Positions 1-10,369 of a stretch of DNA of 64,000 bases are shown here, one piece after another (the stretch's first letter is position 1; every line of letters starts with the position of its first letter). The notes beneath the pieces are model-generated. The model searched no databases. It had not been told where the DNA came from and saw nothing but the letters and a program-made list of their open reading frames with translations. The translations under genes and the position numbers were made by a program. Origin of the DNA: Stenocarpella maydis (lineage: Eukaryota; Ascomycota; Sordariomycetes; Diaporthales; Diaporthaceae); assembly GCA_002270565.1 (NCBI GenBank), contig NQMI01000011.1:7929-71928 (forward strand), written 5' to 3'.

Positions 1-703
1 CCATCAGCGGCCAGTCGCAAGGCCCTACATCAGAAGACAGAGCTCCGTCGCCGCGTGCCTCGACCCGCTGCACCCCTCCGGCTTCCACCGGCCGGGCCAC
101 ACGTACACCGAGGCGGACTGGAACCCCGTGGGCTACGCCCAGGCGGCGGGGCTGACCGCCTTCCCGCCCGTGTACACGGCGTCTAAGGCCCTCGCCGAGA
201 GGGCGGCGTGGGACTTCATGGCGGCCGCGGAGCGAGGCTTCGACCTGGTGTGCATAAACCCCTGCCACACCTGGGGCTCGTACGGGCAGTTCGTGGCCAG
301 GGCCGAGGACATGAACGCGACAAACTCGGACCTGTCGAAGCTCGTCGACGGCGTGGAAAAGGATGTGCCGCGGACCATCATGCCGTGGATGTGTGATATC
401 TCCGAGGTCGCCCAGGCGCACCTCAATGCGCTGTACATGAAGGAGGCATCGGGCCGCTACATCATCGCCAATCACGAGTATGACTTTCAGCAGGTGGTCG
501 ACTTGCTGCATGATAAGTTCCGGGACAGTGACTGGATACAGAATGTTCCCAGGGGCACGCCTGGGAAGAAAGCCATTGAGTCCCATTTTGTATTGGACAA
601 CAGCAGGTCCAGAAATGAGTTGGGCGTGGAGTATGGTGACTGGAAGCAGAGTGTTATTGATTTTGTTTCTCAGTACCAGGAGGAAAGAAAACGGTTCAGC
701 TGA
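1..703 (+). CDS. Extended SDR / NAD(P)-dependent epimerase-reductase, 5'-truncated by window edge
   Basis: This is the C-terminal part of an extended short-chain dehydrogenase of the Gre2/cinnamoyl-CoA reductase/dihydroflavonol reductase type, a cytosolic NAD(P)H carbonyl reductase. The frame stays open upstream of the GTG at 128 to about base 47 and reads SSVAACLDPLHPSGF, the usual serine-containing strand before the active site. The catalytic Tyr-x3-Lys follows as YTASKALAE, then DLVCINPCHTWG, typical of the Gre2 group. The stop is TGA at 701-703. Bases 1 to about 46 do not continue the family pattern cleanly and may be an intron end. The Rossmann GxxGxxG half lies off the left edge. The substrate cannot be inferred. 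Confidence 0.8.
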   Translation, partial: HQRPVARPYIRRQSSVAACLDPLHPSGFHRPGHTYTEADWNPVGYAQAAGLTAFPPVYTASKALAERAAWDFMAAAERGFDLVCINPCHTWGSYGQFVARAEDMNATNSDLSKLVDGVEKDVPRTIMPWMCDISEVAQAHLNALYMKEASGRYIIANHEYDFQQVVDLLHDKFRDSDWIQNVPRGTPGKKAIESHFVLDNSRSRNELGVEYGDWKQSVIDFVSQYQEERKRFS

Positions 704-1061
704 GGCACAGACGGCGGGCTATAGTTTGAATTGCACACCGAGCCTGAACTTGCGTGGATCTGGGGCCCGATACACCCGACTGGTGTCTTGTGAGCTTCTC
801 CTCTTCAGCTGAATGCCGTCTCTTCACGCCCCTTTGCGATCTCGGAAGCGAAAAGACAAGCAACGACTCTGTTCGTGTTAGAGTACAAACCACGGATGCC
901 AGTTGTTTGAGATCGGGCTGGCCAGCGGAAAATCTTGCATCGAGTCTAAAACCAAGGGTGAGGAAAAGGGCGCATATGTTCAGGTGACCTGAGGGGACAG
1001 AGAGTGCACTGCTCTCATTCGTACGGTCGAACAGTTATATTTCGTCCCCTGCTCTGTGTAT
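704..1061. other. Intergenic, convergent 3' ends
   Basis: This lies between the convergent SDR and lactate dehydrogenase genes. I see no coding region, RNA gene or repeat in it. Confidence 0.6.
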
Positions 1062-2892
1062 CTACAGCTTCGACCTGACGACCGAAGCAGCCTTCTCCCA
1101 GAGGCCGTTCTTATCGAGCCCGGGCTCGCCGTCGTATATGTCTCTCTCTACCGCGCGTGAGTTGATCTATGCGGATACCATGTCAGTGCCGAATACCATG
1201 CAAGTAACGCGAGGAGAGAAATCGCCGTCAGGAACATCAAAAACACTTACAAATCTCGGACTGAGCTCCTCGATATTCTTGGCACCCAGCAGCCGCATGC
1301 ACGTCTCCATCTCGGCCTGGAGGACTGCAAATCCCGAAGCGATTAGTATCAGAACAGTTCCCTGAGACACAAGAGAATGGGAAGTTGGACGAGCTTACTC
1401 TCGAATGTCCGATAGACACCCTGCCACCCGCCGGCGCCCAGTCCCCAGAGCGGTGCACGACCGATGCCCACCGCTCTTGCGCCCAGGCACAGCGCCTTGA
1501 CGACATCGGTACCCCGGCGAATACCCCCATCGACCCAGACGTCGAAGTCCTTGCTATCCAGCACCTCGGGGCAGTACTTGCGGCACTCGAGCAGGGTGTG
1601 CACCGCAGGCGGCGCTGTGTCCAGCGCACGCCCGCCATGGTTGCTAAGGATGACGGCGCGCAAGGTGCCGGGGTTCTCGCGGGCGTACTTGTAGGCCAGG
1701 AAGACGTCCTCGTGTGTCTGTACGCCCTTGAGCACGACGGGGAACTCGGGCGCGTGCTCCTTCAGCCAGGGGAGCGTCGTCTTCCACGTCAGATCCGCCG
1801 CCGTGCCCCAGAACATGGCCTGTCCCACGCCGATGGGGCCGGAATCTTTTTTGCCGCCGATGGCAGGGTAGTCGACCTGCGATGCTGCGGGCGCGCCGCT
1901 GTCGGCCAGGCCCTGGCGCTCGTCATCCTCCCGCTTCCCCGGGACGGGCGCGTCGAGTGTGAGGACGATGAACTTGTAGAACTTGTTGAGCTTCCTGATG
2001 CGCGCCAGCATGGCCTCGCTCTTGCGCCGCTCGTTCTGCACGTACAGCTGCCAGCCGAGCACCTGGCCCTCCTGCGCCTCGGCGACGATCTGCTCGGGCG
2101 TCTGGCTCGCGTTGTTGGACACGATCTGGCAGGCGCCGAAGTAGCCCGCGGCCTTGGCGATGCCCGCCTCGCCGTCGGGGTGCGCCAGCCGCGCCATGGC
2201 CGCCGGGCAGACGAAGACGGGGGTCTTGACGCCCAGCTGGCCCAGGAGGGTCGTTGATGTGTCGCATGCGGTGCAGTCGACGAAGACTCGTGGGCGCAGG
2301 AGGATGTTGCGGTAGACGGTGTTGTTATATGTCTTGGAGAAGAGGTCGTCCGCGGCCGAGTAGTAGTATGCCTTGCACTTGTCGCTCACCAGCCGCCTGG
2401 CGGCGTCTTCTATCTCGTAGAGGTTGAGGAGGTGGTCGAGTGGCGGCCGGACGTACTTCTCCACCGCTGTGCCCGTGCTCGAGGGCTGGGAAGTGTTGGG
2501 TGAAGGTTGTGATGAGGACGAGGAGGCATTGTCGTTGGCTGCTGCTGAGCTGGCGCGTGCCAGGCTGTCTGCGTTGACGCGGCCCAGTTTCTGCTCTGGT
2601 CTGAGGTTCTGCTCGATCGTGCCGGGAGGGTGGACCGGGTCGTACTCTTCAGTTGCGTCTCTGCCTGCGAGCTTGAGGATGATTTTCGAGCCGCCGGGGT
2701 GTTCTGAGAGGAAGTCGGTCACGTCGTAGACATTGCCGTACAGGATGACCCAGCAGCTCTCCTTGGAGGTGTGCTGGGCGACTACAGCAGCAGTGGAGGG
2801 TCAATATGATATCCTCAAGACCCTAACCACAGTCTCGGAATATTGGGAGAACATATTGACTTGCCTTCTTCTACGGTGAATTCTTTGGACAT
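1062..2892 (-). CDS. L-lactate dehydrogenase (cytochrome b2-type), heme b5 + FMN domains
   Basis: Flavocytochrome b2 oxidises L-2-hydroxy acids such as L-lactate and passes electrons from FMN through a b5-type heme to cytochrome c. Five exons on the minus strand, 2865-2892, 1399-2781, 1251-1324 and 1062-1166 with the second being the large one (four exons in total), join to 529 codons including phase-correct junctions and a TAG stop at 1062-1064. The N-terminus is a cytochrome b5 domain ([19 protein letters not shown], heme ligands His37 in HPGG and His60 in HPPG). After an acidic/Ser-rich linker (about residues 75-100) comes the FMN alpha-hydroxy-acid dehydrogenase barrel, with [10 protein letters not shown] carrying the catalytic His and [10 protein letters not shown] binding FMN phosphate. 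No mitochondrial presequence is visible, so a cytosolic enzyme is likely. The first intron (2782-2864) starts GCAAGT, a GC-AG intron. The substrate could be another 2-hydroxy acid. Confidence 0.92.
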
Positions 2893-4112
2893 GATTGCTC
2901 TGGGATCCCGGTCTTTCAACGACACGGTTTCTGCGGATGGCAAATGCAGCTCGGCTGGAATCCTTCTGAGAAACAAACGATATCAATCAGCAGCACGAGA
3001 ACACAAAACTGCAACAAGAGGTCGAATCCATCGTGGGATTAAAAGAGCTGGAGGGCGATGAGGCCACATTCTGCCGGAATTAATGACGGCAACTCGAGTG
3101 CAGCTCCTCGGACGAGAAGGCAAGATTCGCCGAAATATGCCGCTGGGCTAGGCATGGACCCGGAGAGGCATCACCCCACTTCCCCACAGACTTGCTGCCA
3201 AGCTGCCAAGCTGGGCGTGGGGGAGGGCTCCAGGCCTGACGAGCATTTGCAATAGGCTCTGGCCCACTGGCCCATTAGCAGGGTCGCGCCCATTTGTCCC
3301 GAACTTGGCTCCGCTGCTCGGAGTCATGCACCCGGCCAGCATTGTGCTGGTCAAGAATGCCCTCATCCGGATCTTCAGTCATTACCAAGCCCGCCCATAT
3401 CTTGTGTTTCTCTGCCTGAGCGAAAGCACTATCACTATATATATTTTTGACGCGGAGTACGAACAATATGCTTCATGGCATGCAAGTGTTGATGGCGACC
3501 CTTTCTTCTGAAAAGCATCGCACGCAAGTGGCGGAACCAGGCCAGCCATCGCCTTGGACAAGCAGAACAACACCTTGGAAGCATCGACGACGTACTTGGG
3601 AAGGGGCTATACAGTATTAATACCCGAACCCCAAGACTCGACAATGTCAGCCGTCCACGTCATATTGTATCCAGTTGACTCATGGTTGTACTGTCTCCGC
3701 TAGACCTCGGGATCGCATTCTCCTTCCTGAGATTCCCTGATTGCCTATTCTAGGTGTACGTGCGTTGTCTGGATGGACTTCAGGATGCTGCTGGAGACCA
3801 CGCCAGGCGCTCAGTACGCGCCTCATCCAAGGAACTGGCGCAACCCGCGCCGGTGGGATCGGGACCAAGTGTCACCCCTCCGCCCTGCCGCTTGTACTTT
3901 CCTAAAGTGGCCGACCTAGAGAATGCCGCCATCCAGGCATTGGCCCAGGTGCTGTCTCGCGAGATGGATATCATCGACGTTTGACTCACGGGAGATGGTC
4001 CGCGGGTCCCACATGCCGAGACAAATAATCACAGCTGGCCTCACTGCTCTCAACAAACCGCCAGCTCAGCAAGCTTCCACAACCTTGAGGGAGATCCAGG
4101 TACCACTCCAAC
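2893..4112. other. Intergenic, divergent promoters
   Basis: This 1.2 kb separates the divergent lactate dehydrogenase and FMN-binding genes. All open frames are short and show no family resemblance. I see no RNA gene. Confidence 0.55.
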
Positions 4113-5024
4113 ATGTCCACTGACGACTCACACGTCTATCCCAAGACGGCCGACTCTGCCATCAACAGGCACAAGGAGAGAGGTAAGAAGGCCGACACAA
4201 TCACCGAGAGCTCTGCTATTATCGGCCTGGGCACTAACAAGCCACTCGCAGGCCACTACGACGCCGAGACGGTCCACGACATCATCAACTCCACGCCCGT
4301 CGCCCATGTCTCCTTTGTTCCAGACCCAGCGGACCCCAGGCCCGTGGTACTCCCAATGATCGCCCGTGTCGGCTCCTTCGACGGCCAGGATCCCGCCGTC
4401 TACATCCACGGCTACGTCTCGGCGCGCATGTTCCGGCCCCAGACGGGGCGCCCCGGCCAGCAGCCCGCCACCAGGGACCACGACGCCGGGTTCCCCGTCA
4501 GCATAGCCGCCACCAAGATCGACGGCCTCGTCCTGGCCCTCACCCCCTTCAACCACAGCTACGACTACCGCAGCGCAGTCGTGCACGGCACCGCGCGGCT
4601 GCTGGACCCCGGAACCAGGGGCAGCCCTGCCAACCGCGGCGAGATTGCCTACGCGATGCGGCTCATCACGGACCACATGGTCGCCAACAGGTGGGACAAC
4701 ACCCGCGAGCCCGACGAGGCCGAGATCGCCGCCACGCGCATCCTGAAGGTCAGCATCGACTCGGCCTCCGCCAAGATCCGCGACTCGGGCGTCAGCGATG
4801 ACGCCAAGGACCTGGGGAGCAACGAGACCACGGCGCGCGTGTGGACCGGGGTCATCCCGTACGTCGAGGTCCTGGGCGAGCCGCGGCCGGCCGGGACAAA
4901 CAAGGTTGCGGGTCTGCCCTCGTATATCGAAGAGCACGTCAGGGGGCATAATGACAAGGCCGGTAGGCTGACTGCAACTGGCGGGTTGGTGGGAAAGGTG
5001 CTGGGATCGTTGTTTGGGCGATGA
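4113..5024 (+). CDS. FMN-binding split-barrel protein (pyridoxamine 5'-phosphate oxidase-like)
   Basis: A protein of the Pyridox_ox_2 flavin-nucleotide-binding family, a split beta-barrel that usually binds FMN; the physiological reaction is unknown. ATG at 4113 opens MSTDDSHVYPKTADS. A 69-bp intron (4183-4251, GTAAGA...GCAG) is inferred because removing it joins HKERG to HYDAETVHDI, restoring the family's conserved Arg-Gly-x-Tyr-Asp start of the barrel. Its length is a multiple of three and it holds no stop, so retention would give 303 instead of 280 residues. Barrel signatures are VAHVSFV, VYIHGYVSARMF and the DGLVLALTPFNHSYDYRSAVVHG region, written here only in part. The C-terminus, from about residue 240, matches the family's PYVEVLGEP element. 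Confidence 0.85.
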   Translation: MSTDDSHVYPKTADSAINRHKERGKKADTITESSAIIGLGTNKPLAGHYDAETVHDIINSTPVAHVSFVPDPADPRPVVLPMIARVGSFDGQDPAVYIHGYVSARMFRPQTGRPGQQPATRDHDAGFPVSIAATKIDGLVLALTPFNHSYDYRSAVVHGTARLLDPGTRGSPANRGEIAYAMRLITDHMVANRWDNTREPDEAEIAATRILKVSIDSASAKIRDSGVSDDAKDLGSNETTARVWTGVIPYVEVLGEPRPAGTNKVAGLPSYIEEHVRGHNDKAGRLTATGGLVGKVLGSLFGR

Positions 5025-5451
5025 GGGACACTAGTTACCAGGTCGTCGACATCAGATGATCGGGGTGTTCACACTCGGGGTGGAGACCCACCCCTGGCCC
5101 CCAACTGTAGTTACGAGCTCGTTAAGTGTCCCGATGCCATATTAATGAGCCCGAATATGAAATATGATTTAATGCGCAAAAATAAATACTACTGACGATA
5201 GTCGGAAGCGACAGGTTGGTGGAAACAAGTACCTAGGTACACGGGACACCATATGTACATATTCTCCCACGAGACCGCGCAAAACAAGCCACAGCCCTAA
5301 CATACCAGATAACAATCTCCCCACGTGGGCGAAGGAACCATCCAGCAGACATTCAACCAGGAAAAAAAATATTACCATTACCAGAATGGTTCATCAAAGG
5401 CATAACGCCAACGTCGCGATTATCATGGTTGTTATCGCCTTGGGCGCGAAA
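5025..5451. other. Intergenic
   Basis: Convergent 3' flanks of the FMN-binding and proline-repeat genes. I see no gene or repeat. Confidence 0.5.
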
Positions 5452-6030
5452 TCAGTTCCAGGCCGAGCCGCGGGGTCGGAATTCACGCCCATTTACCTTG
5501 GCTAGTCGGGCCTCGGGCTGTGACGCGGGGGCCTGCCCAAGTACCGCCTCCGGCAGGGGGGCGGCCTGTCCAGCAACTGGTGGAGGGGGAGGCACGCCGG
5601 TGAATGGTGGAGGGGGGGGAGGCACACCGGTGACTGGCGGCGGCGGCGGAGGTGCCACGCCGCAGGGTGGCGGGGGAGGAGGAGCCACGCCGCCCGGGGG
5701 TGGTGGTGGAGGTACGCCGCCGGGAGGAGGCGGAGGAGCCACACCACATGGAGGCGGCGGTGGAGGAGCCACGCCGCCAGGAGGAGGAGGAGGAGCCACG
5801 CCTCCCGGAGGTGGTGGTGGAGGCACGCCACCCGGGGGAGGCGGAGGAGGCACGCCGCCAGGAGGTGGTGGAGGAGGCACGCCTACAGGAGGCGGAGGTG
5901 GTGGATAAACTTGGCGACGGGCAGCCTTGACGATGACATTATTGGCTGCGCTTGCGTCGGCCGCGGGCTGGAAGGCTGCCGCCTGGGAGAGGAAGGCGAG
6001 GGCGAGGGTAGCCGCGATGTTGGGCCTCAT
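5452..6030 (-). CDS. Small secreted proline-rich repeat protein
   Basis: I do not recognise a family. The preferred start is ATG at 6030 (192 aa); an upstream in-frame ATG at 6078 would put charged residues before the signal peptide. The N-terminus MRPNIAATLALAFLSQAAAF is a classic cleavable signal peptide, followed by a possible Kex2-like dibasic site (KAARRQ). The rest is about a dozen units of five to six prolines plus GGV, CGV or similar, so the mature protein should be an extended polyproline-II rod, perhaps in the cell wall or extracellular. The short C-terminal tail from the VAGQAAPLPEAV segment is not repetitive. GTAAAT near the end could be a donor, so the last about 12 residues are uncertain. 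Confidence 0.6.
   Translation of the reverse strand: MRPNIAATLALAFLSQAAAFQPAADASAANNVIVKAARRQVYPPPPPPVGVPPPPPPGGVPPPPPPGGVPPPPPPGGVAPPPPPGGVAPPPPPPCGVAPPPPPGGVPPPPPPGGVAPPPPPPCGVAPPPPPPVTGVPPPPPPFTGVPPPPPVAGQAAPLPEAVLGQAPASQPEARLAKVNGREFRPRGSAWN
5575..5907. repeat. Tandem GC-rich minisatellite inside the proline-repeat gene
   Basis: Imperfect units of about 27-30 bp of the form GGAGGxGGxGGxGGCACGCCGCC (read on the plus strand) repeat roughly a dozen times. They encode the Pro(5-6)-Gly-Gly-Val units on the minus strand, and a Gly/Pro/Thr frame on the plus strand. Copy number is likely to vary between strains. Confidence 0.85.
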
Positions 6031-8532
6031 GGTTTCGTTGGAGGGGTGTTGGTCGATGAGGAAATGCTTGGATTTCAAGTGAGGAGATCGGATGAACCTG
6101 ATGATGTTGCTGTTGATGGAGGTGCAGATCTACAGTGGTCCTCTTGGGGGTTTTCGAGGACATATTTATATTGTCCCAGCACTGTTTCCACAATATAGCA
6201 TTCGAAGATGGCTTCGGTGCGAGCGCAGATGTGCATCATCATCGACGACAGGATCATGGGGAGTACGTCGTCATGCTCTCCGCCACCGAGGCAATAAGCT
6301 TTCACGGCAGCGAACTACGACCATGGGCTTGGCGGACTCCTCTTGACCTTGGGAGGTATCATGACCCAGGACGCGCAAGTATATTACGGACGTCGTCAGA
6401 TTTCCGGGACAAGCTCCGGCTAACACAATGTCCAACATCTTGGCGAACCATCATCCAAGCAGTCGTGGGAAGAACAGACCTCAGCCCAGTGGGAGAGGAG
6501 TTGAGACCAGACGAAGTTTGGATAGCCGTCACCAGATCCCCGGTTCGGCTGTAAGTGCGTAGCTATCACGGCCTCGTCATTGCCCTTAGTCATCCTATAT
6601 AGGCCGGAAGTCTGCACCCTAATAAGAAGATGACTAGTCACCGACTAGGCACTCGCCTGAAACACACCCAAAATCTTGTCCTGGACCCCTTTAATAAGAG
6701 ATTGTCGATCTTGCCGCCGGCCGTTTCGCGCGCCAAGACGACACAAGAAGGCCATAATCAACCAGTGTTTAGTGGTTAGTCTTAGCAAGCCTCACCTACA
6801 GCTTGGCTACAGTCATCCCCAGGTGCCAGCTGAAAGGAAACCATGCGACAGCCCGCACCAGCTCCTATTCGGCGGCTGACCCAGGCTGAGGGGAAAACAA
6901 GCCCAGCCCAAGCATCGCAAAAGTCTTGTCCCTGCCGCGAGCCACTCGGCACGCGGCCTGGCGCCCCCCACGTGTTTTAACCACCTCATATGCCGAGGAA
7001 TCCCCCCTCCGTGCCCAACGTTTGTTTGTCCTGCGGGTATACCTTCTAGACTTTTCCTGCCCGCTCCTCGACTGCTTTGTCGCCGGCGGCCACCTTGGCG
7101 GAGGGCCAGGCATTGCATAGGTGGCCAGGCTCGGATTCACGGCAGATGCTGCCAAGAGCGATCTTGTGTCATTTTGCTTGAACGGTTGAACTCTGCGTGC
7201 GCGGCGCACGCGCCAGCTTGTCTTTCCCGCCGGATTTTGTTCGAAAACAGTGGTGGTGATGAGCAAGCCACTACTATAAGATTTTTTTTGGTCACCGTCG
7301 GGTCCTGATCTTCTCATCGTTACCTGACCTGTTGTCTACCCGTTCCACTGACAATTTAGACTGTTGGCCACCACAAAGGTGACATAACTGCCTTTGGTGA
7401 CTTTTGATAGCTTATGTCCTTCGAGACTCCTTGAAGGCTTTCCACGTGGTTTTCTTCCGGGGCTTACTCCATCGGTGTAGATGTAAGAGACCCGGAGTAC
7501 TAAGTCGACTGGTACATATGGGCAAGAGGAAAAAGAAAAGCCTAGTAACAAACAAGGTTTGAATCGAGTGCTTCTGGTTTGGCCGCTGGTGTATATGCCG
7601 TGGTCAATATTTTGCATAACCTGGTTCAGCTAGGCAGGCCACCATCTGTACCGGGTTATCGTTCAACTCTGCTTCTGGTGGCCAATAGCTTTTCTGTACT
7701 CGTATGCTGTCCACGTCAACAGCTTGAACTGATCACGTATACCGGGAGCGGTGGAGGCCTCAGCGGCTTGAGGGTTTTTCTCTGCAGTAGCAGTCCAGGA
7801 TCGTACGACTACTATTGCCGCGTGGTAATATGCAGCATCCCATATTAGCCGGAACCACAGGCGGCATGAGACTCTGGAGGATAATGGGAGTTTGGGGGGT
7901 GGTGACGTGTATCAATCGTGCCGCTGGGGGCTCATCAATCCCTTGGACACAGTGGTTATGAAGTAGGTATGCATCGGCTAACAAGAAGCTCCCTAAATGT
8001 TCATCCCTCGCGCCGAGCTGCCCCTAGATCTGGAAGAGTCCCAAGGACTGTGCTGAAGTGAAGGTGGAGTGGGCCTATAGGTGAGTGTTGGCCTACAGGT
8101 GAGTAAGGCTGCGCAGCCTACGCTTGGTTAGACTTGCCCTTGTGGCCGCCATCCTGGCTAGCCTGCCGCCGGGTGTGTGGCACTCAGGCGGACAGAGGTC
8201 TGCAGTTGTGCTGGGCTGCTAGTGGCCAGAATCCCAGAGCTATATGTAGATTGATCGGGATCCTTTCTCAGCTTTGGGAGATGCTATGAAGAGTGAACTT
8301 CCTGGAACCCATCCTGCGTTATATGACGGAACCCGTTACGAATGCAGCGCCCGCAGGTACCTTGCTTGTTTAACTTATGTAAGCTCCGCATCTGAAAGTC
8401 GGTACGTATGGCCCGTGCGTGCCTGCCGGGCGATTTGTACTACCCTCCATCTTGACTTGCTTAAGTACATGGCGGTAAAAGTTTGAGCGGGGCGACGTGA
8501 TTAGATATTCTGCAACAGCGTCAACATCTGCA
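6031..8532. other. Long intergenic region (2.5 kb)
   Basis: No open frame here has a convincing start, splice pattern or motif. The first part holds the promoter of the proline-repeat gene and the last part that of the Nog2 gene. I see no tRNA or repeat. Confidence 0.5.
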
Positions 8533-10369
8533 ATGGGTACAGGCAAGAAGGAATCGAGCCGAAAGACCCGCCAGGGTAAGACTGGACACGGTCTTGATAA
8601 TGTGAAAATCAAGGGAGAGAATTTCTATCGGTATGCGCCCTCTCCAAGCTGTGAAGCACACCCACTTGTTTGAAGCTCTCTTCTAACAACGCCAGCAGCA
8701 CAGCTAAGCAGGCGAGACAACTGAAGATTGAGAAGAGCGGCAAGGCGCAGCGCAACGCCGCTGGCCAAATCACGCAGGCCGCTGCGTATCAAAGCCGAAG
8801 CATCCCCGACGCTCGCATCGAACCGAATCGCAAATGGTTTTCCAACTCGCGCGTCATCTCCCAAGACAGCCTGGCCGCGTTCCGACAGGCCATGTCAGAG
8901 AAGAAGGCGGATCCGTACCGCGTCCTACTTCGCACCAATAAGCTTCCGTTGTCTCTTGTTGAGAAAGAGAAGGAAATTGGCGTTGAGAAACATCATGCGA
9001 AGATGGAGATTGAGGCGTCACCCTTCGACACAACCTTCGGACCCAAGTCCCAGCGAAAACGGGTCAAGCTCGATGCAGGGAGTTTCGAAGACCTGGCGAG
9101 AGATGTGAATCAGCGTCTTGACTCGTCGATTTATCCTTTGGACCTGGATCCGAACGTGGGGGCAGACGATGGCCTTCTATCGTCAGCTGTGGAACCGATA
9201 TTCAAAAAGGGCCAGAGCAAGCGCATCTGGAACGAGCTGTACCGCGTGCTGGACTCGTCCGATGTTTTGATCCAGGTCCTCGACGCTCGAGATCCTCAAG
9301 GAACACGCTGCGAAAGTGTCGAAAAGTACCTTCGAACGGAGGCCCCGCACAAGCATCTTATCTTCGTGGTGAACAAGGTCGACCTTGTACCAACAAGGAT
9401 TGCTGCAAGTAGACCATTGTTATTTCGACCCAGATCTTGGATTCAAACTGACTTGACAGTAGGCATCTTGGGTGAGACTGCTGTCCAAGGAACGACCAAC
9501 GCTTGCACTGCATGCCAGTATGCAACACCCCTTTGGCAAAGGCAGCTTAATCAACATGCTTAGACAGTTTGCGGTCCTTCACAAGGACCGTAAACAGATA
9601 TCAGTCGGCATCATTGGCTATCCCAAGTAAGTGATCTCGACACGTCAGATACCCACAGCCCCTCCACCTTCCCAGCGATCGCTAGCTGACTAGTACAAAG
9701 TGTGGGCAAGAGTAGCATTGTCAATATGTTGCGAGGCAAAAAAGTTGCTGTTGTAGCCCCCATCCCCGGCGCCACCAAAGTCTGGCAATACGTCACACTG
9801 TGGAAGGATACCTGTAAGCCTACTGAATCTGTCAAGCCGCAAAAGATTGGCGAACTCTTCGTAGTTCCGTTTCTGACCTGGGCTTTGCTTTAGATCTTAT
9901 CGATTGTCCAGGCATCGTACCCGCTGCGAAACAAGACACGCCGGAAGAGCTCTTGCTCCGTGGTGTGGTTCGCGTTGAAAATGTGCAGTATCCAGAGCAG
10001 TACATTCCAACCCTTCTATCGCGCGTCAAGCAGCATCACTTGGAACGAACATACAACCTTCAAGGAGGATGGACGGATCACATTCACTTGCTTGAGCTGC
10101 TCGCACGCAGAGGCGGGCGGCTGCTCCCTGGCGGCGAGCCGGACGTGGGTGCCGTGGCTAGGATGGTCATCAATGACTTTCTACGGGGCAAAATTCCATG
10201 GTACATGCCGCCCCCACCCACGAGTAAAGGGGGCGAAGGAGACGCAGGAAACACTGGAGGCTGTTCTGAACGAGCAGCAGAGGAGTGCAAACAAGACGAT
10301 AATGCGACAGATACTCTAGCTGAAGAAGGTGCGGAAGAGATGTTCGAAGGCTTCAGTCCATCAGCTTAA
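8533..10369 (+). CDS. NOG2: Nucleolar GTP-binding protein 2 (Nog2/Nug2), 60S ribosome assembly GTPase
   Basis: Nog2 is a circularly permuted GTPase of the YlqF/YawG family that acts on nucleolar and nuclear pre-60S particles before export. Exons 8533-8630, 8699-9404, 9463-9626, 9701-9813 and 9894-10369 close in phase to 518 aa. The start [20 protein letters not shown] and KGENFYR are the family's conserved N-terminus. G motifs occur in permuted order: G4 NKVD in exon 2, G1 GYPNVGKSS across intron 3, G3 DCPG in exon 5. HLERTY and RGKIPWY are conserved Nog2 C-terminal elements. Intron 1 has two possible acceptors three bases apart (8695 or 8698), differing by one Ser. Intron 2 (9405-9462) begins GCAAGT and is needed to restore [14 protein letters not shown], so it is a GC-AG intron. 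The acidic tail matches the family. Confidence 0.95.

Noticed and set aside
1385..2257. 290-codon plus-strand frame
   Set aside because: It is antisense to the lactate dehydrogenase, whose motifs and splice sites are unambiguous.
4128..4949. 273-codon minus-strand frame
   Set aside because: It is antisense to the FMN-binding protein gene; its Gly/Val/Arg/Asp-rich composition reflects the complementary codons.
5575..5907. CRISPR-like direct repeats
   Set aside because: Units are contiguous and coding, without unique spacers; a eukaryotic minisatellite.
5429..5908. Glycine-rich open frame on the plus strand
   Set aside because: It is the antisense of the proline-repeat gene and owes its openness to the repeat; it has no signal peptide or motif.
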